Origin: Methanocorpusculaceae archaeon UBA425
Lineage (GTDB): Archaea; Halobacteriota; Methanomicrobia; Methanomicrobiales; Methanocorpusculaceae
Direction of reading: 5' to 3'
Length of the DNA: 45,666 nucleotides
Assembly: GCA_002506085.1 (NCBI GenBank)
Contig: DAWV01000010.1
Span: forward strand, 1-45,666
The position numbers and the translations under genes were made by a program. The notes beneath the pieces were generated by a model. It was not told the DNA's origin. It ran no database searches and saw nothing but the letters and a program-made list of their open reading frames with translations. Positions within the stretch are counted from its first letter, which is position 1. Every line of letters begins with the position of its first letter. Of this stretch, positions 7,819-15,955 are shown piece after piece.

Positions 7819-9249
7819 ATGTCAGACAAATTATCACAGCTAATACGACAGCGCGGTGCTATTCGGAAAGTAGGCATTATCGGTATGGGGTATGTGGGAA
7901 TTCCCGCAGCCATGCTCCAGGCAGATGTGCCATCTATCGAAAAGGTCTATGGATTTCAGCGTGCGTCAGTAAACTCCGGATACAAAATCGCCATGCTCAA
8001 TCGCGGGGAGTGCCCCCTAAGGGGCATTGAACCAGGGCTTGATGACCTCATAAAAAAAGTGGTAACCGGAAATAAGTTTGAATGCACGTCTGACTATTCC
8101 AGAATTAGCGAACTGGATGCTGTCTGCCTTGCAATACAGACGCCGTTTGCCAACCCGAAAGATCTCATTCCGGACCTGGGCGCACTTACCGACGGTCTCC
8201 GTAATGTCGGAAAATATCTAAAACCCGGGATGCTTGTCGTTCTTGAATCGACCATCACTCCCGGAACAACTGCAGTTTTGGCCCGGGAAATTCTCGAGAA
8301 GGAATCCGGGCTCATCGCAGGCGAAGACTTCGCCCTTGCCCATGCTCCGGAACGGGTCATGGTCGGCAGACTCCTGCAGAACATTCAGGAACATGACCGC
8401 TGTGTCGGCGGGATTGATGATGTGAGCACTGCACGTGCGGTTGAATTATATGCTCCGATTCTGACCCGCGGGGATGTTATTCCCATGTCGGCAACCGAGG
8501 CGGAGATTACGAAGACCTGCGAAAATACCCTTCGCGATCTGCAGATTGCAGCCGCAAATCAGCTTGCTCTGTATTGTGAAGCGATGGGTATCAACTTCTA
8601 CAATGTAAGGACCGGTGTCGACTCACTCAAAGGAGAGGGAATAACCCGTGCCATGCTCTGGCCGGGAGCCGGTGTCGGCGGTCACTGTCTTACAAAGGAT
8701 ACCTATCACCTGGAACGCGGCATGCATATGCTTGGCGGAGACCGGCTCGACTATCCGGAGAACGAGGAATCACTCTACGTTCTTGCCCGTCACATCAATG
8801 ATTTCATGCCGCATCACATGCTGACTCTAACAAAAGACGCACTGCATACCGGGAGTCTCAAAGGGAAGAAGATAGCCCTTCTCGGCTGGGCATTTATGGC
8901 GAATACGAATGATGCGAGAAACACGCCGTCTGAAGCATATTACCATCTCGCCAAGGATGAGGGTGCGGAAATCAGGATACATGATGTGTGGGTGAAGAGC
9001 TTTCCGGAGATACCTGATCTGGAATTGACCCGGACAATCGGCGAAACCGTCAAAGGTTCCGACGTGGTGATTGTTCTGACCAATCACAGAGAATACACAT
9101 CACTTGATGCAGCAGCGCTGAAAGCGATGACCGGAAAAGAACACCCCGCAATCATTGACGGGCGAAATGTGATTACACCTGATGCGTTTCTTGACGCCGG
9201 GTGGATTTACCGCGGCATCGGGCGCGGAGATAAGAATAATCTGAGTTAA
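7819..9249 (+). CDS. UDP-N-acetylhexosamine 6-dehydrogenase (WbpA/WecC type)
   Basis: 476 residues, nucleotide-sugar dehydrogenase family, which oxidises the C6 alcohol to a carboxylate in two NAD-dependent steps. The NAD site is IIGMGYVGIP (20-29). Catalytic landmarks are ESTITPGTT (143-151), APERV (176-180), K232 in AEITKTCEN, and the nucleophile C290 in GVGGHCLTKD. A GGAG lies 6 nt upstream of the ATG. The direct neighbours argue for UDP-GlcNAc as substrate (WbpA role), but wecB at 29285-30361 could supply UDP-ManNAc, making the WecC reaction equally possible. The GGHCLTKD form is common in archaeal homologues. The substrate cannot be decided from sequence alone. Confidence 0.92.
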   Translation: MSDKLSQLIRQRGAIRKVGIIGMGYVGIPAAMLQADVPSIEKVYGFQRASVNSGYKIAMLNRGECPLRGIEPGLDDLIKKVVTGNKFECTSDYSRISELDAVCLAIQTPFANPKDLIPDLGALTDGLRNVGKYLKPGMLVVLESTITPGTTAVLAREILEKESGLIAGEDFALAHAPERVMVGRLLQNIQEHDRCVGGIDDVSTARAVELYAPILTRGDVIPMSATEAEITKTCENTLRDLQIAAANQLALYCEAMGINFYNVRTGVDSLKGEGITRAMLWPGAGVGGHCLTKDTYHLERGMHMLGGDRLDYPENEESLYVLARHINDFMPHHMLTLTKDALHTGSLKGKKIALLGWAFMANTNDARNTPSEAYYHLAKDEGAEIRIHDVWVKSFPEIPDLELTRTIGETVKGSDVVIVLTNHREYTSLDAAALKAMTGKEHPAIIDGRNVITPDAFLDAGWIYRGIGRGDKNNLS

Positions 9250-9265
9250 TCATTGGAGAAAAATC

Positions 9266-9931
9266 ATGCCTGCTATAAACAGTATCGGAAAAAACGTAAC
9301 GATTTTTGACCCTGTCCAACTTGGTTTCCCATCGCGCGAGCATCTGGATAAACACATGTGGCCTGGTGTCATTATTGGTGATGACTGCATTATCAGAACG
9401 GGTGCAATTATCTACAGTGATGTGGTTATGGGCAGCCAGTGTCAGACCGGACACGATGTGATGATTCGTGAAAAAACCATTATCGGAAATCACACATCGG
9501 TCGGGACAGGTACGATTATCGAGGGAAATGTTCAGATTGGCGATAACGTAAGCATTCAGAGCAGGGCATTTATCCCGACGAACACGAAGATAGGCAGCAA
9601 TGTGTTCATCGGACCGAATGTAATCATAACCAACGACCGCTACCCCCCTACAGGAATAGGCGGTCTGGTTGGAGCCACAATTGAAAATTTTGCAGCTATC
9701 GGTGCGAACGTGACGCTGATCCCGGGTGTTACAATAGGGAGAGGTGCGGTGATTGCAGCAGGCTCTGTTGTAACGAAGGATGTGCCCCCTGGAATGATGG
9801 CTGTGGGGAACCCGGCACGTCTGCGGCCCCTTCCCGAGCCGATGAGACAGAGATTCGCATCCTCCGGGCTCTGTGAACAGGTCCCTGAAAAGGAGCATCC
9901 CTCATCTGTCAAACTGATAAACGAGGCATAA
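9266..9931 (+). CDS. Left-handed beta-helix N-acetyltransferase (WbpD-like)
   Basis: 221 residues made largely of hexapeptide repeats (for example IGDNVSIQSRAFIPTNTKIG), a trimeric left-handed beta-helix acyltransferase. NVIITNDRYP near residues 120-130 resembles the sugar-binding loop of the WbpD group, and VGNPA at the C-terminal end of the helix is typical. It would acetylate the 3-amino group made by the aminotransferase, giving UDP-GlcNAc3NAcA. GGAG sits 8 nt upstream of the ATG, and the gene starts 16 nt after the dehydrogenase stop, so the two are co-transcribed. The 232 nt that follow up to the convergent operon contain no gene that I can support. Confidence 0.88.
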   Translation: MPAINSIGKNVTIFDPVQLGFPSREHLDKHMWPGVIIGDDCIIRTGAIIYSDVVMGSQCQTGHDVMIREKTIIGNHTSVGTGTIIEGNVQIGDNVSIQSRAFIPTNTKIGSNVFIGPNVIITNDRYPPTGIGGLVGATIENFAAIGANVTLIPGVTIGRGAVIAAGSVVTKDVPPGMMAVGNPARLRPLPEPMRQRFASSGLCEQVPEKEHPSSVKLINEA

Positions 9932-10163
9932 ATACAGGTAATACGGAATACGGGAAGGACAAACGGATTATCGGGCATATCATTCCCTGACACGGTCACG
10001 TCTGCAGGGAACCCCGGTCGCCGGCTCATTATCATTGCCGGAATACAATGATTAAGAGCTCAACAATTCATTTCTTTTTTCGGCTATGGTCTTTCCGGCA
10101 TGAAATCAGTTACTGAAAAAAGAAGGTTATCTTATTATCAAGGCCGGGAGAACCGCATTCCCG

Positions 10164-10940
10164 TTACTGCTGTTTCAGCAGTGAATAGGATACTGTCAGC
10201 GTCGAACCGTTACGTAAGGCGCTGTCGCTTTGCACATCACAGCGCTCCCCTTCCGCGAGAATTGCACCCATCAGGGAACAGACCGGACACCCGACCATGG
10301 TACAGCATTTCGGGGATTCACCCTGCAGATAGGTACAGGTCTTCTTCAGGGAAAATCCATCAAGCGTGACAATCACAGACTTGTCATTTCGGTCGACGGT
10401 TACCTTCTCCGCGAGCGACAGAGTATCCTTCATGACCTCGGTTATGCATGTCGCGAGAAGTTCCTGATTATCAGCCGGGACCTGCAGTTTATCTGCAGAT
10501 TTCAGCTGACGCATCAGGGGTTCGGCAAGAGAGTGATACTGCACACCCTCCCAGTCCTCTGTTGTGATAAAAGTCACTCCTGCCGGGAGTGACGGAATCA
10601 CTCCTCCGGACACCGGGTTGATCTGGATATAATCCCCATCCGAAAGATGACGGTGAATGGTGTTGCTCGTTACTCCCAAATCTGCGAGAAGTGTTGCGAG
10701 ATTCAGGGAACCTGCAATCGGAAGCAGTTCGGTGAGTTTTGCCGGAAGCGGTGTCTTATCTGCGAGAGTAAGCAGCAGGATGCCGGTTATCAGCAGCATG
10801 AATCCGATAAGAAGCAGAAGAGCGCTGGTCATATCGCTGCGGTTTGTGAATACATATACCGTAAAGGTCAGAATTGCAGCAATGAACAGTATGATCGGTG
10901 CGAAATACACTGATGCGAGCATTGAATTTTTGAATTTCAT
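10164..10940 (-). CDS. Two-TM membrane protein, last gene of the MoxR operon
   Basis: 258 residues from an ATG that overlaps the stop of the previous gene (ATGA), with GAGGG 8 nt upstream; a longer frame reaching 11111 would overlap that whole gene and is rejected. There are two hydrophobic segments (about 11-33 and 40-60), then a soluble domain of about 195 residues. That domain contains a possible helix-turn-helix-like stretch (LATLLADLGVTSNTIHRHLS) and a cysteine group CTYLQGESPKCCTMVGCPVC near residues 205-225. I do not recognise the family. Similar membrane proteins sit beside MoxR/DUF58 genes in other archaea, so it probably serves the same membrane complex. Confidence 0.8.
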   Translation of the reverse strand: MKFKNSMLASVYFAPIILFIAAILTFTVYVFTNRSDMTSALLLLIGFMLLITGILLLTLADKTPLPAKLTELLPIAGSLNLATLLADLGVTSNTIHRHLSDGDYIQINPVSGGVIPSLPAGVTFITTEDWEGVQYHSLAEPLMRQLKSADKLQVPADNQELLATCITEVMKDTLSLAEKVTVDRNDKSVIVTLDGFSLKKTCTYLQGESPKCCTMVGCPVCSLMGAILAEGERCDVQSDSALRNGSTLTVSYSLLKQQ

Positions 10941-11371
10941 TTGAGTGTTCCCTCGACATATTTTTTCAGCCGGTATTCCCTGACAAACAGGATATAAATA
11001 AGGATGACAATAAAGATTCCAATAGCGAGAAGCGGGAGGAAGACCGATATCTGCAGAGCAAAAAGAAGCCCTGCGGCACCGGCAAGAAGACCTGCCAGGA
11101 TATGATGCCAATTCAGCTTTGTTTCAGCACCGGCAAGAACGGTTATAATCAGCAAAAAAACCAGAAGACCTGCAGCCGGCGCATATCCTGCGGTAAGCAC
11201 AAGCGGGAATCCGGCAGCCGACATGAAGAGAATCCTGCTCTCTGTCGAAATTCTGATAACCGTGCATATGAGGAAAGCCGCGGCAATAATCGCGGCAATA
11301 ATCCGCTGATCATCTGCGGCTCCCAATACCGCGATGACCGCGGTAAGTACGGCAGGATAGATGCTCTTCAT
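10937..11371 (-). CDS. Small polytopic membrane protein in the MoxR operon
   Basis: 144 residues, almost wholly hydrophobic, with about five to six predicted membrane helices and a short basic C-terminus (REYRLKKYVEGTLK). No catalytic motif is visible. The start overlaps the DUF58 stop by 4 nt (ATGA), and its own stop overlaps the next start by 4 nt, so it is translationally coupled on both sides. Likely a membrane partner of the DUF58 and MoxR proteins; the function is unknown. Confidence 0.8.
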   Translation of the reverse strand: MKSIYPAVLTAVIAVLGAADDQRIIAAIIAAAFLICTVIRISTESRILFMSAAGFPLVLTAGYAPAAGLLVFLLIITVLAGAETKLNWHHILAGLLAGAAGLLFALQISVFLPLLAIGIFIVILIYILFVREYRLKKYVEGTLK

Positions 11372-12630
11372 GATATCATCTCCACAACATCCGCTCCGGC
11401 GCGGGTAAAGATGTCACGGACATCTTTTTTCCGGTCTGTGCTCCCGACGACAAGAACCGTTTCTATGCATTCATATTTCCGCATCTCGGTCAGATAATAC
11501 GTCATATGGCTCACATCTCCGGAGGCCGTGGTAATATAGATAATCTGCTTCTCCTCATCCAGTAAATTTGCGATATTATGAACAGTATTCTCAAATACTG
11601 ACGGGTAACGTCCGGCATTCCGCTGCATGAGTTTACGGATCCCGGCAGACCAGGCGTTTTGATTTTTATCATGCCCTCCTGTCGTATGCATAATCGATTC
11701 AGGGTGGCTCAGTCTGAACAGATGGTCTGTCGGGTAGATGTTCCCCGCACGTTTGAGCATGGCAAGTATCTCCTCGATGCTGCCTGAACGAACCATACCA
11801 AGATACATGGCGCCGGAAATGAATACTATGCGGGAATCATCGCCGAAATCATTACTCCCCAGGCAGCCTGCAACCGTTTCGGCAAAAGTCATGCAGATGT
11901 TCTTTGAGACCCCGATTTGGGGCAGATCGACAATCAGAGCCGGTCTGCCGCCTGATGCATCCATTTTCAGGCGGACGTAGAGGTTCATGTGTTTGCTCGT
12001 GAGCTTCCAGTCGATATTCCGGATACTGTCACCATCAGTATAAGGGCGGAACATTCTGGTGTCGACGCCTGCAATTCGTGCAGGTCTGTCAAGTTCTATG
12101 CTGCTCCATCCGGCTCTCCGGCCGGTAAGCTGATAGGTTGCACCAATTCCTGTCGGATACATGATGAGCTTTGGAAGCTCTGCGTTCCTCGCCAAGAGAA
12201 TCGTGCGCGTGAAAAACAGGTCACTGCAGGTTACACGAACTCCCCTGAAGTATGATTCGCCAATCACCGGGAGGTTAATCGAGTAGGCTGTTTCACCATT
12301 GGTGAATCCGGTTCTGCCTGATACGAGAACTGCACCGGTCGGGATTACATCCTCGAAGGAGGCCGTCATATGTTTTACGACGGCAGTAATTGAGGATGTT
12401 ACCTTGATAATAGAATTCTGATGCAGAATCTCTTTGTCGACCGACCGTGTTACCGTGAGAGAGGTGATTAGATCCTTCATGCCGCTATGGAAGAGGTTAG
12501 CCCTGACTGCGAGTATCACGAGAATGCCAAGACCCGCACCAACTGCTCCGGCTGAGTTCATCAGCCAGGCATATCCGAAACATATCAGGATACACAGCAT
12601 TAGTATGCCAGTCAGCTGGGTGGGGCGCAT
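11368..12630 (-). CDS. DUF58 domain protein
   Basis: 420 residues. Two membrane helices (about 5-26 and 28-46) are followed by a beta-rich domain and the DUF58 signature GDSIRNIDWKLTSK at 200-213, then a von Willebrand A-like region beginning ALIVDLPQIG. DUF58 proteins are almost always next to MoxR AAA+ ATPases and are thought to be their membrane-anchored partners in assembling or activating envelope proteins. The gene starts 3 nt after the MoxR stop with GGTGAG as ribosome binding site. The classic VWA metal site (DxSxS) is not obvious: the corresponding place reads IVDLPQIG, which may mean metal-independent function. Confidence 0.9.
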   Translation of the reverse strand: MRPTQLTGILMLCILICFGYAWLMNSAGAVGAGLGILVILAVRANLFHSGMKDLITSLTVTRSVDKEILHQNSIIKVTSSITAVVKHMTASFEDVIPTGAVLVSGRTGFTNGETAYSINLPVIGESYFRGVRVTCSDLFFTRTILLARNAELPKLIMYPTGIGATYQLTGRRAGWSSIELDRPARIAGVDTRMFRPYTDGDSIRNIDWKLTSKHMNLYVRLKMDASGGRPALIVDLPQIGVSKNICMTFAETVAGCLGSNDFGDDSRIVFISGAMYLGMVRSGSIEEILAMLKRAGNIYPTDHLFRLSHPESIMHTTGGHDKNQNAWSAGIRKLMQRNAGRYPSVFENTVHNIANLLDEEKQIIYITTASGDVSHMTYYLTEMRKYECIETVLVVGSTDRKKDVRDIFTRAGADVVEMIS

Positions 12631-12633
12631 ACC

Positions 12634-13599
12634 TTATCTCACCGGAACAGATGCAAGGATATCCGAGATGACCTGTGCTGTTTTAACATTGCCGAGAACA
12701 GCTTCACGTCTGAGAATCAGACGGTGGGTGAATGCATAGGGCATAAGGAACTTCACATCATCAGGGATGCAGTAGTCACGTCCCTGCATTGCGGCATATG
12801 CCATCGAACATCTGAGAAGAGCAAGGGACCCACGCGTGCTGATACCAAGTTTCACATCATTGTGCTTTCTTGTTGCAATGACCAGATCGCCAATATACGA
12901 GAGGATGTCTTCGCTTACAAAAACAGTCTTCACTACTTCCTGCATGGATTTGATTTCAGCCAGACCGGCAATGATTGGAATGATTTCCAGATAGGAGGTC
13001 ATATTAAGATTGCCGCTGATTTCCTTCCGGAGAACATTGACTTCCTCGTCAATATCCATATGTTTAATCTGGTAGCTGAGGGTAAACCGGTCTTTTTGGG
13101 ACTCGATAAGGTTGAATGTACCTTCCATTTCATACTGGTTCTGAGTTGCGACTACTATGAACGGGGAGGGAAGGGGCTGGGTCTTATTATCAATAGTGAC
13201 CTGACGTTCGGCAAGAGCTTCCAGCAGAGCGCCCTGTGCCTTGGGCGTCATTCGGTTGATTTCATCCACAAGGAAGACATTGGAAAAAATCGGACCTTCC
13301 GTGAAGGTCAAGGTGTTCTGATTCTGCTGGTATTTCTGAACCCCGATAACATCCATCGGAAGGATATCGACCGCGCCCTGCAGCCGTCCGAATTTTCCCC
13401 CGATGTTCTGGGCAAATATTTTACAGAGAGTGGTTTTTGCCGTTCCCGGAACTCCTTCCATGAGGAGTGCACCATCACTAAGAAGGGTGATGGTCAGGAG
13501 ATCCATCAGGTCATCATACCCGACGATGCATTTGTGGAGTTCTTCTTTCAGATGTACATGGAATTCATGTATCTTTGTGAGATTTGGTTTTTCTGTCAT
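12634..13599 (-). CDS. MoxR-family AAA+ ATPase
   Basis: 321 residues, typical for the family. Walker A is GVPGTAKT (49-56), Walker B is VFLVDE (108-113), and a MoxR-type sensor segment VVATQNQYEMEGTFNL follows. MoxR ATPases act as chaperones that remodel or insert cofactors into membrane and extracytoplasmic proteins, usually with DUF58 or VWA partners, as here. The start overlaps the DUF4350 stop (ATGA). A 321-codon open frame on the opposite strand (12724-13689) is only a shadow of this well-conserved gene. Confidence 0.95.
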   Translation of the reverse strand: MTEKPNLTKIHEFHVHLKEELHKCIVGYDDLMDLLTITLLSDGALLMEGVPGTAKTTLCKIFAQNIGGKFGRLQGAVDILPMDVIGVQKYQQNQNTLTFTEGPIFSNVFLVDEINRMTPKAQGALLEALAERQVTIDNKTQPLPSPFIVVATQNQYEMEGTFNLIESQKDRFTLSYQIKHMDIDEEVNVLRKEISGNLNMTSYLEIIPIIAGLAEIKSMQEVVKTVFVSEDILSYIGDLVIATRKHNDVKLGISTRGSLALLRCSMAYAAMQGRDYCIPDDVKFLMPYAFTHRLILRREAVLGNVKTAQVISDILASVPVR

Positions 13600-14435
13600 T
13601 GCTGGATTCTCCGTATACCGATTATTGCGAGGATGAGAAGTATGGCGAGTATGGCTGTTCCCAGGGCAGGATACCGGTGCATAGTCTGAAGAAGGGGAGT
13701 GAGACCTCCGCCTTCGGTTGTAGCCGAATTAGCCTGGTCAATCGTCAGGTTTCTTTCGAGAAGAGCATTAATGACCACCATATTTTCCGTGTGCGTCTGA
13801 ACAAGCATGCTGTTGATGAACACTGAAGGGTCGGCTACCACAATCACACGACCATTACTTATATTTTCTGATGCAATAAGAGAATAAACTTTCAGTGGCT
13901 CATCGCTGTCTGCGATATTATTCCCATTAATGTCGACCCAGGAAAGATAAGATGTCGATACAAGTGCATCCCCCCCGGTTACATAGCCGGGGTAGTTGAA
14001 CATCATCTCGGTCACGCCTGAGCCGAAAATGTCCGTTGATACTGTGCCCCGGAATATACCCATGTCTTTGTATTCCATGCTGGTGGAGCGCAGGGATTCA
14101 TTATGTACCCGGATGCTGCTGCCAATCTCTTCAAGGAAGATGTTGGCATTTTCACTCTGGTCTGCGATAATTATCGTGTTCCCCTGCCTGAGGTAGTCGG
14201 CAAGACCGGTGAAATCGGTTCCGGGTGCAATGAGAAGAAGGGTCCCGCTCACTGAAGCTAAATCCTCATTACTGTAGACGAAGTCTTTACCTGCGGCCAT
14301 CCCGAAGAAGTCTGAGGTGCCGTTCCAGTTGATGTTGTAGCGGCTGTATTCCGCATCGGTTGTGGCAAGCTGGGAAATGAGAACGGCAGCCGCAAGGAGG
14401 AGAAGGATGAGAGCTATGACCGATTGGATTTTCAT
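13596..14435 (-). CDS. DUF4350 domain membrane protein
   Basis: 279 residues with an N-terminal membrane helix (5-22), an extracellular domain and a C-terminal helix (about 257-275) ending RRIQQ. The middle part has a GTLLLIAPGTDFTGLADYLRQGN segment followed by a strand and IIADQS, the pattern of DUF4350 (a GATase-like fold). DUF4350 proteins sit beside MoxR and DUF58 in many bacteria and archaea. The start is fixed by an ATGA overlap with the 507-residue protein's gene, and its own stop overlaps the MoxR start. Confidence 0.88.
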   Translation of the reverse strand: MKIQSVIALILLLLAAAVLISQLATTDAEYSRYNINWNGTSDFFGMAAGKDFVYSNEDLASVSGTLLLIAPGTDFTGLADYLRQGNTIIIADQSENANIFLEEIGSSIRVHNESLRSTSMEYKDMGIFRGTVSTDIFGSGVTEMMFNYPGYVTGGDALVSTSYLSWVDINGNNIADSDEPLKVYSLIASENISNGRVIVVADPSVFINSMLVQTHTENMVVINALLERNLTIDQANSATTEGGGLTPLLQTMHRYPALGTAILAILLILAIIGIRRIQQ

Positions 14436-15955
14436 GATTTGTGTTCCAGAATGCGTTTTGCAAGCTGTTCCAGACGGGTAATGTCGCCACTATCAGAATG
14501 ATCGGAATATCTGACACGTTCATAGAGGTCGATATATTCCTGTATCTGCGGTGCAGACTCTGTGATTCGAAGCAGGTCCCGCGGAGTAAGGGAGGCACTG
14601 TTCATTATTCCATGATTTTCCGCAATCGATGCGGCGACGAGACGGTAATACTCTGACGGGGTCGGGTTTGCCGGAACCGGTTTATGTTTCAGTTCGAATT
14701 TCCGGGCGGCATCCGGTTTTACAACTGTTTGTCTCACCGGTTCCTCTTCTGATTCTGCTTTCAGAACAGCTTCAGTATGCACAGCCGCCGGCAAAACAGT
14801 CTCCTCTGTGCTTATTTCCTGTTTTTGTTCCGGCTCCCGGACATCAGGATAGAGAGTATCCGCAGCGGTTTTATTTTCGTTCCGTCTTCTTTTTATCAGG
14901 ATGACTCCGCCGATGATGACAACGAGCACGCCGATACCTGAGATTACGGCGATGATAATCCAGGTATTATCCTGAGTTTCAGCAGGTGCCGTGGTTTCAT
15001 TTTCCGCGGATTCTGATGAGGCTGTCGGGATTGCCGTGAGGTCGCCGGCAATGCTCATCCCGGAATCATCCTGAGTCAGAGCCGGTTCCGGGGTTTCATT
15101 TTCCGCAGATTCGGGAGAGATAGTCGGGATTCCCGAGAGATCACCCGCAACTGTCATAAGATCGGCTGATTTCGATTTCAGATTCGCGGCAATCGCCGGA
15201 ATATCAGGGTCAGATTCCTGGAGGGCGTCTGCCGAGACTCTGATATCTGTAATGACGGCTGCGAGATTCTGTAGGATTATCTCAGGAATTCCGGTATTAT
15301 TCTGCAGTATGGTATGCTGTGTCTCCAGTTCCGCGGCGATTTCCTGAATTTTCACGCCGGAGGAGGCAGGATTGAAAACTGCCGGCGTCAGTTCATCCGC
15401 CAAAGTATTCAGATCGGATGAGATGCCGCTGAGGCGGTTGCTGATGTTCATGAGTTTGAGAATATCAGCCTCATCAGTGCTCATGTCCATCGTGAAAAGC
15501 AGCGTTAAGAGCGTGTCATTTACGGCGGCCAGATCTGCGGATGCTGCGGTCAGGCTTGCTGATATTGAACCCGGGTCAGGTGATTCTTCCTGAAGAGCAA
15601 GCGATGCTGCCTGAAGATCGGTTATGATATCCATAACCTCAAGAACTGTTGACTCGGGCACTGTATATATTTCCGACAGTTCAGTCTGGAGGGTCTGCAT
15701 CTCTGGAATGAGTGTGTCAAGTCGGGCAGATATCTGAATGGGGTCCGCCGCAGCTGTCGTGGTTAATGAATCTCCGGTGGTGTTCAGGTCATCTGAGAGT
15801 ACAGTCAGACGGGCAATGACATCCGGCAGATATGTGGTATTTTCATCGGGAATTCCTGTCTCATTCATGCCTTCAGCAGCTGCAATGCCAGAGAATCCTC
15901 CGCATGCAAGCAGGAGGATGAGAACAAGTGTCTGATATTTATTCATTGTTTTCAT
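14432..15955 (-). CDS. Single-pass surface protein with DUF4129-like cytoplasmic tail
   Basis: 507 residues from ATG 15955, behind AAGGTAT; ATG 15946 is also possible, and the longer frame to 16015 lacks support. A signal peptide (about 1-27) leads to an acidic, Ala/Ser/Leu-rich ectodomain with about four related helical units (near 45-95, 98-150, 170-215, 222-275). A Pro/Thr/Glu linker carries a duplicated 33-residue unit, followed by a membrane helix at 332-355 and a charged tail. The final 80 residues (LTPRDLLRI, YERVRYS) resemble DUF4129. It shares this architecture with the preceding gene's product. It may be an envelope sensor or substrate of the MoxR system; this role is inferred. Confidence 0.85.
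   Translation of the reverse strand: MKTMNKYQTLVLILLLACGGFSGIAAAEGMNETGIPDENTTYLPDVIARLTVLSDDLNTTGDSLTTTAAADPIQISARLDTLIPEMQTLQTELSEIYTVPESTVLEVMDIITDLQAASLALQEESPDPGSISASLTAASADLAAVNDTLLTLLFTMDMSTDEADILKLMNISNRLSGISSDLNTLADELTPAVFNPASSGVKIQEIAAELETQHTILQNNTGIPEIILQNLAAVITDIRVSADALQESDPDIPAIAANLKSKSADLMTVAGDLSGIPTISPESAENETPEPALTQDDSGMSIAGDLTAIPTASSESAENETTAPAETQDNTWIIIAVISGIGVLVVIIGGVILIKRRRNENKTAADTLYPDVREPEQKQEISTEETVLPAAVHTEAVLKAESEEEPVRQTVVKPDAARKFELKHKPVPANPTPSEYYRLVAASIAENHGIMNSASLTPRDLLRITESAPQIQEYIDLYERVRYSDHSDSGDITRLEQLAKRILEHKS
14971..15168 (-). repeat. Two tandem 99-nt copies inside a coding region
   Basis: The segments starting at 14971 and 15070 align without gaps for about 85 nt and are displaced by exactly 99 nt (33 codons). 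In protein they give GDL-IPT-S-SAENET-P twice in the extracellular linker of the 507-residue protein, pointing to an in-frame tandem duplication. Confidence 0.75.

Noticed and set aside
9173..9898. 241-codon - strand ORF
   Set aside because: It is antisense to the acetyltransferase gene with perfect hexapeptide repeats; shadow frame.
10941..11111. N-terminal extension of the 258-residue protein
   Set aside because: It overlaps the whole end of the upstream membrane protein gene and reads as Cys/Arg-rich noise; the ATGA junction at 10940 with a GAGGG site is the better start.
12724..13689. 321-codon + strand ORF
   Set aside because: It is antisense to the clearly conserved MoxR ATPase gene; its translation has no recognisable motif.
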